From Anaerolineae bacterium (GTDB taxonomy: Bacteria; Chloroflexota; Anaerolineae; Aggregatilineales; Phototrophicaceae): 5,660 nucleotides of DNA. The stretch covers positions 1 through 5,660 of the forward strand of contig WGEI01000333.1 in the NCBI GenBank assembly GCA_015492875.1, written 5' to 3'. Below, piece by piece: positions 4,162-5,660 of the stretch. The notes beneath the pieces are model-generated. The model did no database searches and was not told the DNA's origin. It saw only the letters and a program-made list of their open reading frames with translations. Positions within the stretch are counted from its first letter, which is position 1. The number at the start of each line of letters is the position of its first letter. A program made the translations under genes and the position numbers.

Positions 4162-5660
4162 GTGGGTACTCATTGGAAAAACATAATTTTAGGTTGCTTA
4201 CTGGCCGCAGTGTTGTTGGTAGGCGGTTTAGTCTCTTCACAAGAAGAGCCGCCACCGACGCCACACCGTCCATCTATTCCAACTCGTATCCCAACCAATA
4301 CTCCGACAATGACTTTTACGCCAAGTCCTACACTGACGCCAACTATCACGCCAACACCTACAAACACCCGAACACCAACATCAACGCCAACGGCTTCGCC
4401 AACACCTACTGAGACTGAAATACCGGTAGATGTACAAATTGAGCGATTACTCGAACAAGCGGATGAACAGGCTGGCATGGGCAACTATGATGAGGCAATC
4501 GCGCTTTACGAAGAGGCAATCGCGCTAGACCCAACTAACCCCGACCCTTATGCAGACCGTGGTTATGTGTATTGGGACATGGGTGAACTGGAAAACGCTG
4601 AACAGTCTTTCAGTGCGGCTATCCAGCGGGGAAAACAGGAAACCTATATTTATTTGGCACGCGCGGATATACGTCTAGAACTTGGCCAGTTGGACTCTGC
4701 ATTGATTGATATAAATCGCGTCATCGCCAATGAACCAGAAAATGTTGAAGCGCTTTTTATTAAGGGGCGCATCTCTCAGGAGTTGGAAGCATATAATAAT
4801 GCACTCGATAGCTATAGCCAAGCCATTGAACTAGACCCTACTTATCTCGATGCATGGTTAGAACGAGGGATGTTACAAGCAGAACTTGGCAACACGGAAG
4901 CAGCTATCGTAGATTTAGATGAGTACATTACACGGGCAGGGGATGAGGCTAATCCTGATGCGATTGCCCTCTTCGAAGAGTTAACCGCCACTTCTACAGA
5001 AGCGACGCTGATAGACTACGGAGAGGTTATTACTGACAATATCGATAATGACACCTCCGCAATTTATTACACGTTTAATGCCCAAGCAGGTGATATGCCC
5101 GTTATCGAAATGCGGCGACTGAATGGTGATTTAGACCCGTTATTAGTGATATTAGATGAACAAGGTAACGAGATAATCCGCAATGATGATGACCCAGAGG
5201 GCAATGGACGTGATGCTGCCATACGTGAATTCACTATACCAGAAGATGGGCAATACACGATTATGGCGACACGCTTCCGCGAAGAAGCTGGAGTAACGCA
5301 AGGTGAATTTGAATTAGAGCTGCAACTCGTTGATACTGTTGTCGTAGAAACGCCACCCCCGCCATCTGAAGAAGGACTACTGACCTATGGTATTGAAATT
5401 CAAGATTTCATTGATAATCAACAATCGGAAGTGCGATTTCGTTTTAATGGCACACGTGGTGATGTTATCAGCATTCAGATGCAACGGTTGAATGGCGATC
5501 TTGACCCACTCGTTATCTTATTAGATGAAACGGGACATGAAATTGCACGCAACGATGATGACCCAGAAGGCAGTGGGCGCGACGCATTTTTGCGGGAATT
5601 TGAACTGTCGCATGATGGCATCTACACCATTTTAGCCACGCGCTTCGGTCAGGCTGCTGG
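4162..5660 (+). CDS. Exported or membrane-anchored TPR protein with tandem PPC-type domains (partial, 3' end outside window)
   Basis: The frame is open from GTG 4162 to the window end: 499 complete codons, no stop. Residues 1-26 form a signal peptide or N-terminal anchor: a short basic n-region, a hydrophobic core at about 8-24 and a possible cleavage after VSS (24-26). No convincing lipobox is present. Residues 30-88 are a Pro/Thr/Ser-rich linker, then about five TPR repeats span 93-272; EAIALYEEAIALDP and YSQAIELDP are textbook TPR helix-B endings. Two homologous beta-rich units follow (283-391 and 406 to the window edge), sharing RLNGDLDPL, RNDDDPEG and GRDA; they resemble bacterial pre-peptidase C-terminal (PPC) domains. 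TPRs suggest protein binding and PPC-like domains occur in secreted proteins, so an extracytoplasmic scaffold or envelope protein is likely; no enzymatic motif is seen. The start rests on AGGAGA 7 bases upstream. In-frame ATG 4126 is the alternative and would add 12 residues before the hydrophobic segment. The gene is separate from the ddl operon. Confidence 0.85.
   Translation, partial: MGTHWKNIILGCLLAAVLLVGGLVSSQEEPPPTPHRPSIPTRIPTNTPTMTFTPSPTLTPTITPTPTNTRTPTSTPTASPTPTETEIPVDVQIERLLEQADEQAGMGNYDEAIALYEEAIALDPTNPDPYADRGYVYWDMGELENAEQSFSAAIQRGKQETYIYLARADIRLELGQLDSALIDINRVIANEPENVEALFIKGRISQELEAYNNALDSYSQAIELDPTYLDAWLERGMLQAELGNTEAAIVDLDEYITRAGDEANPDAIALFEELTATSTEATLIDYGEVITDNIDNDTSAIYYTFNAQAGDMPVIEMRRLNGDLDPLLVILDEQGNEIIRNDDDPEGNGRDAAIREFTIPEDGQYTIMATRFREEAGVTQGEFELELQLVDTVVVETPPPPSEEGLLTYGIEIQDFIDNQQSEVRFRFNGTRGDVISIQMQRLNGDLDPLVILLDETGHEIARNDDDPEGSGRDAFLREFELSHDGIYTILATRFGQAA
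4249..4425 (+). repeat. Low-complexity Pro/Thr-rich linker coding region
   Basis: This stretch encodes residues 30-88 of the TPR protein and is built from degenerate copies of CCAACACC- and ACGCCAA-like units (Pro-Thr steps with some Ser, Asn and Arg). It is probably an extended, possibly glycosylated stalk between the membrane anchor and the TPR domain. The repeat also creates spurious open frames in other registers and on the other strand. Confidence 0.8.
5008..5660 (+). repeat. Tandem PPC-like domain repeat (second copy cut by window end)
   Basis: Unit 1 is encoded by 5008-5334 and unit 2 begins at 5377, a spacing of 369 bases (123 codons), joined by a linker containing TPPPPSEEG. The protein copies match closely at L-x-x-YG, RLNGDLDPL, LDE, RNDDDPEG, GRDA and ATRF, while the DNA differs at many third positions. 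This indicates an old duplication kept by protein selection. More copies may follow beyond the window. Confidence 0.8.

Noticed and set aside
4165..4197. Lipoprotein signal using Cys12 of the TPR protein (ILGC)
   Set aside because: The hydrophobic run continues well past this Cys and only three hydrophobic residues precede it, so it does not fit a lipobox.
4155..4412. Open frame on the + strand rich in Asn, Tyr and Ser, starting at ATG 4155
   Set aside because: It is the out-of-frame reading of the Pro/Thr linker; the real frame runs through it from GTG 4162 into clear TPR and PPC-like domains.
4249..4425. Possible CRISPR or tandem DNA repeat array
   Set aside because: The units are short, degenerate and in phase with Pro-Thr codons. 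There are no uniform repeats with unique spacers.
4170..4484. Minus-strand frame encoding a Val-Gly repeat protein
   Set aside because: This is the reverse complement of the Pro/Thr codon repeats. It has no independent start signal and lies antisense to a well-supported gene.

Overview
The window looks like ordinary chromosomal DNA from a bacterium that makes peptidoglycan. The best guess is a member of the Chloroflexota, perhaps Anaerolineae-like. That guess rests on three things: the Pro/Thr-rich linker of the last gene (a style common in Anaerolineae envelope proteins), the Cys-containing tail of the first gene, and a membrane-type MurF beside Ddl. It is an inference from protein style and not a phylogenetic result. 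All genes lie on the + strand. Base composition looks fairly even by eye, with no obvious compositional break and no sign of mobile DNA.

Layout: (1) Positions 1-269 hold the last 88 codons of a gene that starts outside the window, probably a B12-binding-domain radical SAM protein of the TIGR03960 type. A rho-independent terminator follows at 278-304. (2) An extended -10 promoter at 331-339 lies so close to the next ATG that the transcript is probably leaderless. It starts a compact three-gene operon: an alpha/beta hydrolase (348-1139), a membrane-anchored MurF-type Mur ligase (1146-2792) and a D-alanine--D-alanine ligase (2817-4025). The gaps are 6 and 24 bases, and the operon ends at a strong terminator (4035-4061). 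(3) A separate unit begins with a probable -10 box at 4113, a Shine-Dalgarno at 4149 and a GTG start at 4162. It encodes an exported or membrane-anchored protein with a Pro/Thr-rich stalk, about five TPR repeats and at least two pre-peptidase C-terminal (PPC) type domains, and it runs off the window end.

How the genes work together: Ddl makes the D-Ala-D-Ala dipeptide and MurF joins it to UDP-MurNAc-tripeptide, so the middle operon covers two consecutive steps of peptidoglycan precursor synthesis. The co-transcribed hydrolase has an intact catalytic triad and no known substrate; its position suggests a link to the same pathway. The most interesting points are the replacement of the usual MurF N-terminal substrate-binding domain by a multi-pass membrane region, the linked hydrolase, the probable leaderless start of the operon, and a Ddl active-site position where Tyr appears instead of the usual Ser. 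I found no RNA genes, CRISPR arrays, insertion sequences or defence systems. I see no clearly undescribed system here.
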